Part shown: positions 17,437 through 26,238 of the stretch, in pieces
Numbering within the stretch: position 1 is the stretch's first letter
Layout: each line of letters starts with the position of its first letter
From: Clostridia bacterium
GTDB lineage: Bacteria; Bacillota; Clostridia; Christensenellales; Aristaeellaceae
DNA: 36,104 nt
Direction: 5' to 3'
Assembly: GCA_017459565.1 (NCBI GenBank)
Contig: JAFUCP010000191.1
Location: forward strand, 1 to 36,104
Made by a program: the position numbers and the translations under genes
The notes under the pieces: generated by a model
The model's input: only the letters and a program-made list of their open reading frames with translations
Told to the model about the DNA's origin: nothing
The model's database searches: none

Positions 17437-17942
17437 GCGGGGTGGCGGAGGCGGTATTCGCCTGGCTGGACGGCGCGGGGATCGCCTATCGCGCGGTGGA
17501 ACACGCGCCGGCCTTCACCATGGCGGACTGCGCCCAAATTGATGCTATGCTCAATGCGCTGACGGTGAAGAACCTGTTTTTGACCACCAAGAGCAAAAAG
17601 CGCTGCTGGCTCTGCATCGCGCGGCCCGACGCGCGGTTTCACACCTCGGATATCTCCAAACAGGTCGGCTCCCCCCGGCTCAGCTTTGCGCCGGAGGACA
17701 TGCTGTTTGAGCGCCTGCGCTGTCACGGCGGCTCCGCAAGCCCCATGGGGCTGATCTTTCCCGAGGCCGCCGGGGTGGGCCTCATCGTGGATTCGGCGCT
17801 GCGGGACTGTGAGACGCTGGCCTTCCATCCCTGCGACAATACGCGCAGCCTGGCCATGGCGACGCGGGATTTCTTCGGCAAATTCCTGCCCGCGGCGGGC
17901 GTGACGCCGGTGGATGTGCGCTTTGAATTGTCCGCCGAATAA
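17433..17942 (+). CDS. YbaK/ProX-type aminoacyl-tRNA editing protein (prolyl-tRNA deacylase-like)
   Basis: A 169-residue stand-alone INS/YbaK-domain protein. The C-terminal GSASPMGLIFPEAAGVGLIVDSAL and HPCDNTRSLAMATRDFFGKFL, and the KNLFLTTKSKKRCWLCIAR strand with Lys near residue 50, match PrdX/ProXp proteins that hydrolyse mischarged Ala-tRNA-Pro. I start it at GTG 17433, overlapping the stop of the DnaC-like gene (GTGA), with an AAAGGA-like site further upstream; GTG 17442 is an alternative. Coupling with replication genes has no evident functional reason. Confidence 0.87.
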   Translation: MSGVAEAVFAWLDGAGIAYRAVEHAPAFTMADCAQIDAMLNALTVKNLFLTTKSKKRCWLCIARPDARFHTSDISKQVGSPRLSFAPEDMLFERLRCHGGSASPMGLIFPEAAGVGLIVDSALRDCETLAFHPCDNTRSLAMATRDFFGKFLPAAGVTPVDVRFELSAE

Positions 17943-17955
17943 AACGAGCCCGCGC

Positions 17956-17984
17956 TTGCACTCTTTACTTTTCCCGCCTAAACT
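17956..17984 (+). promoter_or_regulatory. Candidate promoter TTGCAC-17-TAAACT
   Basis: TTGCAC at 17956-17961 and TAAACT at 17979-17984, 17-bp spacer, about 110 bp before ATG 18096. The leader contains an inverted repeat GTGTTTCC (18010-18017) with GGAAACAC (18039-18046) around TCCCGGGA, which may be an operator or a leader hairpin. Confidence 0.55.
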
Positions 17985-18095
17985 CTTTTGAAGCGTCGAA
18001 CGCGCAAGAGCGTGTTTCCGAAATCCCGGGATGCAATTATGGAAACACACTCCAAACCGCCGGGCGCAAATCCTGAAAACAGGAGTGTGAGATCC

Positions 18096-20057
18096 ATGTT
18101 TGGAGTAGATGCCTATGCCCGCGCGCGCAAATCGGGCTTAAAGGAATATCATGGGCGCATACAGCGCCATCAAAATCCCTTCCTGCCGGTGCTGGCGGAG
18201 GAGGTCGAACAGCTGAACGCCCTCAGCCACGTGCCGCTGGGGCTGATCCAGGTTCCCCTGAGCAAAATCGTGGGCACGTCCTCCAAGGGCCGCACCAACG
18301 CCTTTGCCGCCAATTTCATGCCCATACTGGACCCCGGCTGCGAATTTGCCGTGAAGTGGGGCACGCTTTACGACGGCATCGTGGAGCAGGGCCTGAACCA
18401 GCCTGTGAAGGTGCTGGAATATATGAACCGGTTCTATCTGGTGGAGGGCAACAAGCGGGTCAGCGTCATGAAGTTCCTGGACTCGATTTCCATCGAGGCC
18501 GAGGTCACCCGGGTGCTGCCCAAGCGCACGGACGATCCGGAAAACATATTGTACTTTGAATTTCTGCCCTTCTATGCCGATACCGGCATCAACTACCTCT
18601 GGTTTTCCAAGCCCGGCAGCTTCGCAAAGCTGTATGAGCTAACCGGCAAGCAGCCCGGTGAGCATTGGACCAGCGAGGAGCGCAGCGACTTCAACGCCGC
18701 CTATATGCGCTTCCGGGCGGAATACAAGGCCCGGGAGGCCGCCAGCGACGCCAGCCGCCTGCCCGCCACCACCGGCGACGCCTTTTTGATCTATCTGGAG
18801 GCCTGCGGCTACGCCGAGGCGCCGAAGAAGTACGACCGGCAGATTCGCGGCGAGCTGAAGGCGCTGTGGGGCGAGTTCGAAAAGGACAAGGCGGGCGAAA
18901 ACGTGGCCCTGATCATGAAGCCTGAGGAGCGCAAGAAGGGCCCGAACCTGATCAATACGCTTTTCGGGCCGTCCAGCGTGAAGGTGGCCTTCCTGTACAA
19001 CCGCAATCCCGGCGAATCGGGCTGGATCTATTGGCACGATCTGGGCCGTGTGAACCTGGAAAACGACATGGGCGACCGGGTCAAAACCACGGTGTGCGTA
19101 TGCGAGGACGCCGCGAATTTCGAAAGTGAAATCGAGCGGCTGATTGAAGAGGGCAACAGCCTGATCTTCACCACCTCCCCGGTCATGCTGTCCGCGTCCA
19201 TGAAGGCATCGGTGAAGTACCCGGAGGCGCGGATCCTGAACTGCTCCCTGCTGGCCTCCTGGCAGCGGGTGCGCTCCTACTATCTGCGCATCTACGAGGT
19301 CAAGTTTTTGATCGGCATGATCGCGGGCGCGCTGACGGAAAACGACCTGGTGGGCTACATCGGCGATTATCCCATCGCGGGCGTGGCGGCCAGCATCAAC
19401 GCATTCGCGCTGGGGGCGCGCATGGTGAACCCCCGGGTGAAGGTGATTCTGGAGTGGTCTACCCGCAAAAGCTTCAACCCCGAAAGGCCCTTTGGGGATA
19501 AAAAGGTGGAGATCATCTCCAGCCGCGATGTGGGCGCGCCCAGCCACCATGCCGTGGAATACGGCCTCTATGCCCAGCGGGGCGAGGACAAGCAGAGCAT
19601 TGCCATCCCCGTGCTGGATTGGAGCAAGATATACGAATCCCTGGCCCACAGCGTGCTGAACGGCAACTGGGACAGCGATGGCGCGGGCCAGACCAAGGCC
19701 ATCAACTACTGGTGGGGGCTTTCCTCAGACGCGGTGGATATCGTCATGTCCCAGCGCATGGATATCGGCCTCAAGCGTTTGGTGGAGCTGGTGAAGGAGC
19801 ATATCCGCGAGGGTGTGTTCTGGCCCTTTGAAAGCATCATACGCGACCAGGCGGGCGAGATCCGCTGCCCGGTGGACAGCAGGCTGACCCCCGCGGATGT
19901 CGTGGCCATGGACTGGTTGGTGGACAACGTGGTGGGCGGCTTCCCGGCCATTGACGAGCTGAAGGACGAGGCCAAGGCGCTGGTGGAGCTGCAGGGCATA
20001 CGCGAGGTGGCGCTGCCCGCGGCGTCCAGCTTCAGCTGGCGGGCCGAAGAAAACTGA
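18096..20057 (+). CDS. Cytosolic protein with ParB-like N-terminus and BMP-type periplasmic-binding fold
   Basis: A 653-residue protein starting at ATG 18096 behind AGGAG; longer in-frame starts lack a site. There is no signal peptide or lipobox, although residues about 300-570 have the features of the BMP (basic membrane protein, Med/PnrA-type) substrate-binding fold: KVAFLYNRNPGESGWIYWHDLGR, SLIFTTSPV, SYYLRIYEVKFLIGMIAGALT, VGYIGDYPIAGVAASINAFALGARMVNP. The N-terminal 45-135 region (VPLSKIVG...YLVEGNKRVSVMKFLD) resembles a ParB/sulfiredoxin-like domain. Normal BMP proteins bind nucleosides outside the cell for ABC uptake; this one would be cytosolic, and no transporter genes are near. I infer a sensor or regulator of a small molecule, perhaps a purine nucleoside. 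Confidence 0.82.
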   Translation: MFGVDAYARARKSGLKEYHGRIQRHQNPFLPVLAEEVEQLNALSHVPLGLIQVPLSKIVGTSSKGRTNAFAANFMPILDPGCEFAVKWGTLYDGIVEQGLNQPVKVLEYMNRFYLVEGNKRVSVMKFLDSISIEAEVTRVLPKRTDDPENILYFEFLPFYADTGINYLWFSKPGSFAKLYELTGKQPGEHWTSEERSDFNAAYMRFRAEYKAREAASDASRLPATTGDAFLIYLEACGYAEAPKKYDRQIRGELKALWGEFEKDKAGENVALIMKPEERKKGPNLINTLFGPSSVKVAFLYNRNPGESGWIYWHDLGRVNLENDMGDRVKTTVCVCEDAANFESEIERLIEEGNSLIFTTSPVMLSASMKASVKYPEARILNCSLLASWQRVRSYYLRIYEVKFLIGMIAGALTENDLVGYIGDYPIAGVAASINAFALGARMVNPRVKVILEWSTRKSFNPERPFGDKKVEIISSRDVGAPSHHAVEYGLYAQRGEDKQSIAIPVLDWSKIYESLAHSVLNGNWDSDGAGQTKAINYWWGLSSDAVDIVMSQRMDIGLKRLVELVKEHIREGVFWPFESIIRDQAGEIRCPVDSRLTPADVVAMDWLVDNVVGGFPAIDELKDEAKALVELQGIREVALPAASSFSWRAEEN

Positions 20058-20112
20058 CCGACTGAATCACTGAAGGCGCGGGACACGACGGGGATACAAA
20101 GGGAGTGCGGTC

Positions 20113-20709
20113 ATGCGGATCATGGTGCTTGCCGACGTTGCGGACAAGGCGTTGTGGGATTATCTGGACCGGCGTCTGCTGGACGGCGTGGAGCTGATTC
20201 TGTCCTGCGGGGACCTGCCCGCCGAATACCTGTCCTTTTTGACCTGCTTTACCAACGCGCCGATCCTGTATGTCCACGGCAACCATGATCGGAACTACGA
20301 TAAAAAGCCCCCGGAGGGCTGCATCTGCGTGGACGACGATATCTATGAGTTCCAGGGCGTGCGCGTGCTGGGGCTGGGCGGCAGTATGCGCTATCGCCCG
20401 GACGAGCCCTACATGAGCAGCCCCAAGGAGATGGCCCGCCGCGTGCGCAAGCTGCGGCGCAAGCTGCGCAAGCACAAGGGCTTCGATATCCTGCTGGCCC
20501 ACGCGCCCGCCGAGGGCATTGGGGATATGGAGGATTTGCCCCACAAGGGCTTCCATGAATTTCTGGATCTTATGGACCGCTATCAGCCCCGGTACCTGGT
20601 TCACGGGCATGTGCATCAGGAATATGGGGCTATGAGCTTTGTCCGGGAGCGCACATACGGACAGACCACGGTGATCAATGCGTACAAGCGATATGTGATT
20701 GAATACTGA
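20113..20709 (+). CDS. Metallophosphoesterase family protein
   Basis: A 198-residue calcineurin-like phosphoesterase. Metal-ligand motifs are SCGDLP near residue 36, HGNHDR near 57, LAHAP near 131 and HGHVH near 172. The usual first motif DxH is replaced by D-V-A-D (LADVADK, residues 7-13), so one histidine ligand is absent; related clostridial proteins appear to share this. The substrate is unknown. ATG 20113 has GGGAG at a 7-nt gap. It stands 55 nt after the BMP-fold gene and may be co-transcribed with it. Confidence 0.86.
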   Translation: MRIMVLADVADKALWDYLDRRLLDGVELILSCGDLPAEYLSFLTCFTNAPILYVHGNHDRNYDKKPPEGCICVDDDIYEFQGVRVLGLGGSMRYRPDEPYMSSPKEMARRVRKLRRKLRKHKGFDILLAHAPAEGIGDMEDLPHKGFHEFLDLMDRYQPRYLVHGHVHQEYGAMSFVRERTYGQTTVINAYKRYVIEY

Positions 20710-20749
20710 TTTGCGCTCAGCGACAGATCAGCCTTGTCGGAGGTGTTCC

Positions 20750-21397
20750 ATGCCCCTGAAGCCCTACAAGACGCTGCTCAAGGCGGCGGAGGACGAATTT
20801 ATCGTGAACAAATCCCGCTTTATCGGGCATGGCCGCCCCTGCGAAACGGAGGCGGAGGCGCTGGCCTTTTTGGGGCAGATGCGCGCCAAATACCGGGACG
20901 CCACCCACAATTGCTATGCCTATATCATCGGGCCCAACATGGGCGTGATGCGCTATTCCGACGATGGCGAGCCGGGCGGCACCGCGGGGATGCCCATCAT
21001 TGAGGTGATGAAGGCCCGGGGCGTCACCAACGCCGCCGTGGTGGTGACACGGTATTTCGGCGGGGTGCTGCTGGGCGCGGGCGGGCTGGTGCGGGCCTAT
21101 ACCCAGGGGGCGGTTGCCGCGCTGAACGCCTGCGGCGTAGGCGTGATGTATCCCACGGCGCGGTACCTGATGGAGATTGGCTATCCGATGCTCAGCCGCA
21201 TGGATTTCTTTCTGAAGGACATGCCGGTGCAGGTGGAGGACAAGACCTTTACCGATGTGATCACCTATACCCTGACGGTGCGCTGTGCGGACGAGGCGGA
21301 CTTTATCTCAAAGCTGACGAACATGTCCGAGGGCACGGTTTCGCCGCTGCGCTTTGAAGAGGTTTACCTGGCGTGGCCGGAGGAGGCCGGTACATGA
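20750..21397 (+). CDS. YigZ/IMPACT (UPF0029) family protein
   Basis: A 215-residue protein with the family signatures SRFIGHGRPCETEAEALAFL, RDATHNCYAYIIG, RYSDDGEPGGTAGMPI and VVVTRYFGGVLLGAGGLVRAY. The N-terminal UPF0029 domain is followed by a C-terminal EF-G domain IV-like part (MEIGYPMLSRMDFFL...). Family members are linked to ribosome- or translation-related regulation; the molecular role is not settled. ATG 20750 follows GGAGGTG at 5 nt. The stop overlaps the next start (ATGA). Confidence 0.93.
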   Translation: MPLKPYKTLLKAAEDEFIVNKSRFIGHGRPCETEAEALAFLGQMRAKYRDATHNCYAYIIGPNMGVMRYSDDGEPGGTAGMPIIEVMKARGVTNAAVVVTRYFGGVLLGAGGLVRAYTQGAVAALNACGVGVMYPTARYLMEIGYPMLSRMDFFLKDMPVQVEDKTFTDVITYTLTVRCADEADFISKLTNMSEGTVSPLRFEEVYLAWPEEAGT

Positions 21398-22272
21398 CGC
21401 GGCATGGCGTCCCAGAGGGCGTATCGCCCATGCCGCTTGAGCGCTATCTGCGTCGGGCCTGGCCGCTTGTGCCGCAGGCGGTGCTGCGACGTGCGCTCAG
21501 GCAGCGCGACGTGCGCGTAAACGGTGCGCGCTGCGGCGCGGAGGCCGTCATCCGGGGCGGAGATGAGCTGGCGCTGTACATCGACGCCAAATGGCTGGAG
21601 CCCGAGGCGCAGGTGCTTTGGACGGACGACCGGCTCATCGTGGCGGTGAAGCCCCAGGGCCTGCCCGTGGACGCGGACCGGGACGGCGTGGGGGCGGATA
21701 CGTTGCTCACCCGGCTTGAACGGCGCTGGCCCGGGGCGCGGCTGTGCCACAGGCTGGACGCGCAGACCGGCGGCATCGTGCTGGCCGCGGCGGATGGGGA
21801 TGTCTGGGAGCGGGCCTTTGAGGCCTTCCGGGACCACGGCGTGCAGAAGCGCTACCACGCGCTGGCCCTGGGGCGGTTTGACCGGCAGGCCGGCACGCTG
21901 CGGGCGTGGCTGGTGAAGGACGCGAGGCGCGCCGCCGTGAGGGTGCTGCACCGAAATGCGCCGGGGGCCAAGCCCATTGAGACCCGCTATTGCGTGGGCG
22001 AAGCCTGCGCGCCGGGGCTGTACCATGTGGCTTTGGAGCCCGTGACCGGGCGCACGCATCAGCTGAGGGCCCACATGGCGGACTTCGGACACCCGCTGCT
22101 GGGGGACGACCAGTACGGGGACCGGGAGGCCAACCGGCGCTTCCCTGGCGTCAGACTGTGCCTGTGGCACGAGCGGATTGAAATCCTGCCGGACAGTCCG
22201 CTTTCGGACTACGCGGGGCGGGCGTTCGAAGCGCCGGCTCCGATATGGATCGACCCGCGGGAAAACGACTGA
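21394..22272 (+). CDS. RluA-family RNA pseudouridine synthase
   Basis: A 292-residue protein that starts at ATG 21394 overlapping the yigZ stop (ATGA), with GGAGGAGG upstream. An S4-like N-terminus (LERYLRRAWPLVPQAVLRRALRQRDVRVNG, residues 10-40) is followed by the catalytic domain. The catalytic Asp lies in LCHRLDAQTGGIVLAA near residue 121, and the RTHQLRAHMADFGHPLLGDDQYG motif near 220 is also typical. Members convert uridine to pseudouridine in rRNA or tRNA; which position is modified cannot be told. Confidence 0.93.
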   Translation: MTRHGVPEGVSPMPLERYLRRAWPLVPQAVLRRALRQRDVRVNGARCGAEAVIRGGDELALYIDAKWLEPEAQVLWTDDRLIVAVKPQGLPVDADRDGVGADTLLTRLERRWPGARLCHRLDAQTGGIVLAAADGDVWERAFEAFRDHGVQKRYHALALGRFDRQAGTLRAWLVKDARRAAVRVLHRNAPGAKPIETRYCVGEACAPGLYHVALEPVTGRTHQLRAHMADFGHPLLGDDQYGDREANRRFPGVRLCLWHERIEILPDSPLSDYAGRAFEAPAPIWIDPREND

Positions 22273-22287
22273 GAGGCTGGCAAGAAA

Positions 22288-22806
22288 ATGCTTCACATTG
22301 TGCTGGTAAACCCTGAAATTCCCCAGAACACGGGCAACATCGCCCGCACCTGCGCCGCCACGGGGGCGAAGCTGCACCTGATCAAGCCCCTGGGGTTTGA
22401 GCTGAGCGACAAATATCTCAAGCGCGCGGGGCTGGATTACTGGAATCTGATGACCTATGAGGTCCACGAAAGCTGGGAGGACTTCCTTGCGAGCTGCCCC
22501 GGGGCGCGGATGCACTATGCCACCACGAAGGCCCCGCGGGACTACTGCGCCGTCAGCTATGCGCCGGAGGATTATCTGGTCTTTGGGCGGGAGACGAAGG
22601 GACTGGACGAGGCGCTGCTTTATGCCCATTACGATCAGTGCGTGCGGGTGCCCATGCGCCCCGAGGCGCGTTCCCTGAACCTGTCCAATTCCGTGGCCAT
22701 CGTGCTGTACGAGGCCCTGCGGCAGCTTGGCTTTCCTGGGCTATCTGGGCAGGGACGGCTTCACAGCGCGCAGCCGGAGGGCGGCGAATGGCGGGATTAT
22801 GTGTGA
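22288..22806 (+). CDS. trmL: tRNA (cytidine(34)-2'-O)-methyltransferase
   Basis: A 172-residue SPOUT-class enzyme of TrmL (CspR) type, which 2'-O-methylates the wobble base of tRNA-Leu. The sequence shows VLVNPEIPQNTGNIARTCAATGA at the start, LIKPLGFEL, YWNLMTYEVHESWEDF, the knot motif YLVFGRETKGLDE near residue 95, and IPMRP-like VPMRPEARSLNLSNSVAIVLYEAL. ATG 22288 follows a weak GAGAGG, 16 nt after the pseudouridine synthase. The C-terminus is a little longer than usual. Confidence 0.95.
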   Translation: MLHIVLVNPEIPQNTGNIARTCAATGAKLHLIKPLGFELSDKYLKRAGLDYWNLMTYEVHESWEDFLASCPGARMHYATTKAPRDYCAVSYAPEDYLVFGRETKGLDEALLYAHYDQCVRVPMRPEARSLNLSNSVAIVLYEALRQLGFPGLSGQGRLHSAQPEGGEWRDYV

Positions 22807-22837
22807 AATACGGACCTGAAATCGACGGAGGATGGAC

Positions 22838-23563
22838 ATGCGGGAGAGATATACCAGGCAGATCACCATACTGCCAAGCCAGATCGACGCCTTCGGCAAG
22901 CTGAGTGTGCCGGAGACCTTCGACCTGTTCATGGACGTGGCCACAGAGGCCGCGGAGGAAATCGGCGTGGGCATGGGCTTTTTGCAGAAAAAGGGCATGT
23001 TTTGGATCACGGTCAAGACCCGCGTGCGCTTTTTGAAGCGCCCCGGCATCCTGGATACCGTGGAGCTGGCCACCTGGCCGGAGCGCCCCGTGGGAAAGCG
23101 CTGCAACCGATATTACGAGATCAGTAGCGGCGGCGAGCCGCTGGTGCAGGGCAAGACGGAGTGGGCCATCGTGAGCGTGCTGACCCGGCGCACCCAGAAC
23201 CTGGAAAAGCTGATGCCCGTGGAGCTGGCCTATCCGGACGGGCCCATCTGCGAGGAGCCCTTCCCGATGATCGACGAGGCGTTTGAGGGCGCATCCTTCG
23301 CTGAGCATATTGTCAAAGCCGTGGATATCGACCTGGCACGGCATATGAACAACGTGGCCTATGTCCGCGCCATCGTCAACGCTTTTTCCATAAAGGAATG
23401 GAAGAAGCTGGACGTGCAGCAAATGGATGTCATATTCCGCTCCTCCGCCCACGAGGGGGACGTGCTGCGCTTCAGAAAGCGCCGGCAGGGGAATGTAATG
23501 GACATCTGCGGCAGTCTGCCGGACGGCACCACGAGCGTGCTGGCGCGACTCACCCTGGGGTGA
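22838..23563 (+). CDS. Acyl-ACP thioesterase
   Basis: A 241-residue tandem hot-dog protein of the bacterial FatA/FatB-like family, hydrolysing acyl-ACP to free fatty acids. YTRQITILPSQIDAFGKLSVPETFDLFMDVATEAAEEIGVG, FWITVKTRVRFLKRPG, and in the second half the VDIDLARHMNNVAYVRAIVNAF segment with the His/Asn active-site residues are seen. I start at ATG 22838, 6 nt after GGAGG; an ATG at 22832 would directly touch that site. It ends the run of plus-strand genes; a weak hairpin (CCACA/TGTGG, 23601-23617, then GTTTTT) follows. Confidence 0.9.
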   Translation: MRERYTRQITILPSQIDAFGKLSVPETFDLFMDVATEAAEEIGVGMGFLQKKGMFWITVKTRVRFLKRPGILDTVELATWPERPVGKRCNRYYEISSGGEPLVQGKTEWAIVSVLTRRTQNLEKLMPVELAYPDGPICEEPFPMIDEAFEGASFAEHIVKAVDIDLARHMNNVAYVRAIVNAFSIKEWKKLDVQQMDVIFRSSAHEGDVLRFRKRRQGNVMDICGSLPDGTTSVLARLTLG

Positions 23564-23646
23564 AGGGCAAATGCGGCATTTCGGCTTAAAGGAATTTCAA
23601 CCACAGCACCCTTGTGGACTGTTTTTGATTGATGGAGGTATGTATC

Positions 23647-23967
23647 ATGAAGCGTGTCAAGAGAATACTTGTCGTGCTTCTGGCGCTGCTGCTGGCGCTG
23701 CCCGCGATTGCTCAGGGTGAGGATGACACACAGACTGCGGTCGTTTTTGATACAGAAACGGAGATTGAGACCGGAGTCGGCCTTGACGCGGCGGATATAT
23801 ATGCGTATGCCGCGGATGGAGATGAGGCGCCCGAGGAGATGGATGAGTTTATCATCGGCGAACCGGGCGACGAACTGCCCGACGAGGCGCCTTTCGGACA
23901 GCCGGAAGCGGCAGAAGACGGACTGGTGCGGGTTTGTTTTATCGCGCTTGACGCTTCTCGTGGCTGA
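23647..23967 (+). CDS. Small acidic secreted protein, possibly a truncated surface-protein head
   Basis: A 106-residue protein starting at ATG 23647, 7 nt after GGAGGT; an upstream in-frame ATG lies ahead of that site. A clear signal peptide (KRVKRILVVLLALLLALPA, cleaved after IAQG) is followed by an unusually acidic mature part (many Glu and Asp, e.g. DGDEAPEEMDEFIIGEPGDELPDE, given here in part) and a short end, LVRVCFIALDASRG. The end looks like the first strand of a folded domain that stops abruptly, so the gene may be the surviving head of a larger surface protein. No matching frame continues clearly downstream. No promoter was identified. Confidence 0.6.
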   Translation: MKRVKRILVVLLALLLALPAIAQGEDDTQTAVVFDTETEIETGVGLDAADIYAYAADGDEAPEEMDEFIIGEPGDELPDEAPFGQPEAAEDGLVRVCFIALDASRG

Positions 23968-24020
23968 ACAGGCGGCGCGGCGGCTTTTAAACGGTATTTT
24001 GCTGTGTTGCCCGCCGGGCA

Positions 24021-26195
24021 TTATGCCTTGCCGGGGCCGATATACTTCAGGCAGAGCATGGTGATGTCGTCGAACTGCTCGGCATCGGCGACAAAGGCGT
24101 TGATGCCGTCCATCACGTTCTTCAACACGGCCTCGGGCGCCGCGTCGGGGTCCCGGTTCAGGGCGGAGAGCATACGGTCCGTGCCGAAAAGCTCGTTTTG
24201 GGCGTTGGTGGCCTCGGCCACGCCGTCGGTATACACGAACAGGCTGTCGCCGGGGCGCAGTTCAAAGCTGTGTTCCTTGTAGGGGATGCCCTCCAGGGTG
24301 GCGACGGCGGGGGAATGTCGATAGGTGACCAGCTCATATTGCCCGTCGGCGCGGCGCAGTGTGGGATGCTCGTGGCCCGCGTTGGCCGCGATGCCCTTGC
24401 CCGTGGAGATCTCCAGCACGGCCAGCCAGACGGTGACGAACAGCTCCGCGTCGTTGCCCTCGCACAGCTGGTCATTCACGTTCTCCAGCGCCTCGCCGGG
24501 GGTCTCGCCGTTTTGCAGGTGGGACTTGATCAGCACCCGGGAGATCATCATGAACAGCGCCGCGGGCACGCCCTTGCCGGAAACGTCGGCCATGACCAGG
24601 CCGATGTGGTCGTCGTCCACCAGGAAGAAATCGTAGAAGTCGCCGCCGACCTCCTTGGCCGGGGTCATGCTGGCATAGATATCAAATTCGGGGCGGTTGG
24701 GGAAGGCGGGGAACAGCCGGGGCAGCTGGCTGGCCTGTATGTCTGTGGCCATGTTCAGCTCCGCGCCGATGCGCTCCTTTTCCGCGGTGACGCGCTGCAC
24801 CTGGTCCACGTATTGCAGCGTCCGTGCGGACAGCGTGGCGAAGGAATCCGCCAGCACCTCGATCTCGTCGCCGGTGCGGTAGGCGTCCTCCATGAAGAAT
24901 TGCAGGTTCTTGCCGCCCAGGGATTGCACCCGCTCGGTCATGATGCCCAGGGGCTTGACGATGCGCTTGGACAGCACCAGCGCCCCGGTAATGCCCATCA
25001 CCAGAATCACGCCCAGCAGCACAAAGATGGTGTTTTTGGCATGACCGATGCCGTCGTTCAGGGCGGATTCGGCATCCAGGAGGATGCTGTCATACTGCTT
25101 TTCCAGCATGTCGGTGGGCTGCTGGGCCAATTCGCTGTTCACGGCGGAGAGGACCGTCCAGCCCACGCTTTCGATGGGCGCGCCGGCCATGTAGTAATTC
25201 TGACCGTCGAATGAAACCTCGGTCACGTCCATGACGCCCTTCAGGGCGCCGGACACAAACGCCGCGAGCGCCTCCTCGCCGGATTCGCGCAGATCCTCCG
25301 CCTCCGAGGGCTGGCGCACGCGCAGCGCGCCCTGGGTCATAGGGGAGAATACCACGTGGCCGTACTGGTTGACGATGACGGTGACCGCGCTGTTTTCGCC
25401 GGTGGCGGAGACGGCGTCGGCCATGTTGTTCAAAAACAGGTCCGCGCCCACCACGCAGGCCAGCTTGTTGCCCTGATAGACGGGCAGCGCGCACATGATG
25501 CCGATTTGCCCGGTGAACACGTCCTGCACCACGTCGGTATAGTACAGCTGGCCGGTCTTGCTTGCGCCGATGTACCAGTCGCGCTCATGGATGGGAATGG
25601 GCATCAGCGTGCCGTCCTCGGAATACTTTTCCGCGGAGTGGTCGTCCGCCAGCAGCATCGCCCCCTCCGGCAGCGCGACATAGCAGGAGTTGACGTTGCC
25701 GTTGGCGTACAGCGCCTTCATCATATCGGACATGTTGGCCACGAGGCCCAGGCGCTCCGCCAGCGCGGCGTTTGTAAGGTCCAGCCCCTCCTCCGTCAGC
25801 AGCTGCACGGTGATTTCGCCGTCCTTCGCCGCGTCGGGCAGTGCGTAGGGCTGGGGCAGATAGGCGTCGGGGCTGTGGAAAATGTTGCCCGCGTAGTCGC
25901 CCAGCATGTTGACCGTGTCCGCCAGATCCTCAAACAGATCGTTGGCGATATAGGCCTCCATCAGGGTACTTTGGCCCATGCTCTGGCTGATCACGGCGTC
26001 CATGGTCTGGTGCGAGATTTCCGAAATGGACTGCTTCTGCCTTTCGTTGGTGTCTGCGACCAGGCTGCCGATCCTGCCGGCCTGGTGGATGATGACCACC
26101 GTATAGGCCGCCATCATCAGCAGGATCACGAACAGCACCAGGTTGAAAACCTTCTGCTGGATGCCGCCGAGAACGATGTTTTTGATCTTTTTCAT
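24021..26195 (-). CDS. Cache-HAMP-PP2C membrane phosphatase (RsbU/SpoIIE-like)
   Basis: A 724-residue protein. It has a membrane helix at about 16-36, a large extracellular sensor of the dCache type (40-385, with ERDWYIGASKTGQLYYTD near 204-220), a second membrane helix at 388-410, a HAMP linker (411-470), and a PP2C-like SpoIIE domain (500-720). The metal-binding aspartates are in GGDFYDFF (517-524), VMADVSGKG (534-542), YTDGVAEA (655-662) and FDDIT (708-712). Such phosphatases dephosphorylate an anti-anti-sigma (STAS) protein in partner-switching stress pathways. No kinase or STAS gene lies in the window. ATG 26195 has GGAGGT at a 6-nt gap. A strong promoter lies upstream, so it is regulated at least partly separately from the TIR gene. 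Confidence 0.93.
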   Translation of the reverse strand: MKKIKNIVLGGIQQKVFNLVLFVILLMMAAYTVVIIHQAGRIGSLVADTNERQKQSISEISHQTMDAVISQSMGQSTLMEAYIANDLFEDLADTVNMLGDYAGNIFHSPDAYLPQPYALPDAAKDGEITVQLLTEEGLDLTNAALAERLGLVANMSDMMKALYANGNVNSCYVALPEGAMLLADDHSAEKYSEDGTLMPIPIHERDWYIGASKTGQLYYTDVVQDVFTGQIGIMCALPVYQGNKLACVVGADLFLNNMADAVSATGENSAVTVIVNQYGHVVFSPMTQGALRVRQPSEAEDLRESGEEALAAFVSGALKGVMDVTEVSFDGQNYYMAGAPIESVGWTVLSAVNSELAQQPTDMLEKQYDSILLDAESALNDGIGHAKNTIFVLLGVILVMGITGALVLSKRIVKPLGIMTERVQSLGGKNLQFFMEDAYRTGDEIEVLADSFATLSARTLQYVDQVQRVTAEKERIGAELNMATDIQASQLPRLFPAFPNRPEFDIYASMTPAKEVGGDFYDFFLVDDDHIGLVMADVSGKGVPAALFMMISRVLIKSHLQNGETPGEALENVNDQLCEGNDAELFVTVWLAVLEISTGKGIAANAGHEHPTLRRADGQYELVTYRHSPAVATLEGIPYKEHSFELRPGDSLFVYTDGVAEATNAQNELFGTDRMLSALNRDPDAAPEAVLKNVMDGINAFVADAEQFDDITMLCLKYIGPGKA

Positions 26196-26238
26196 GAATG
26201 ACCTCCGATTTGCTGTGCCGATTGCGCAAACAAACAGT

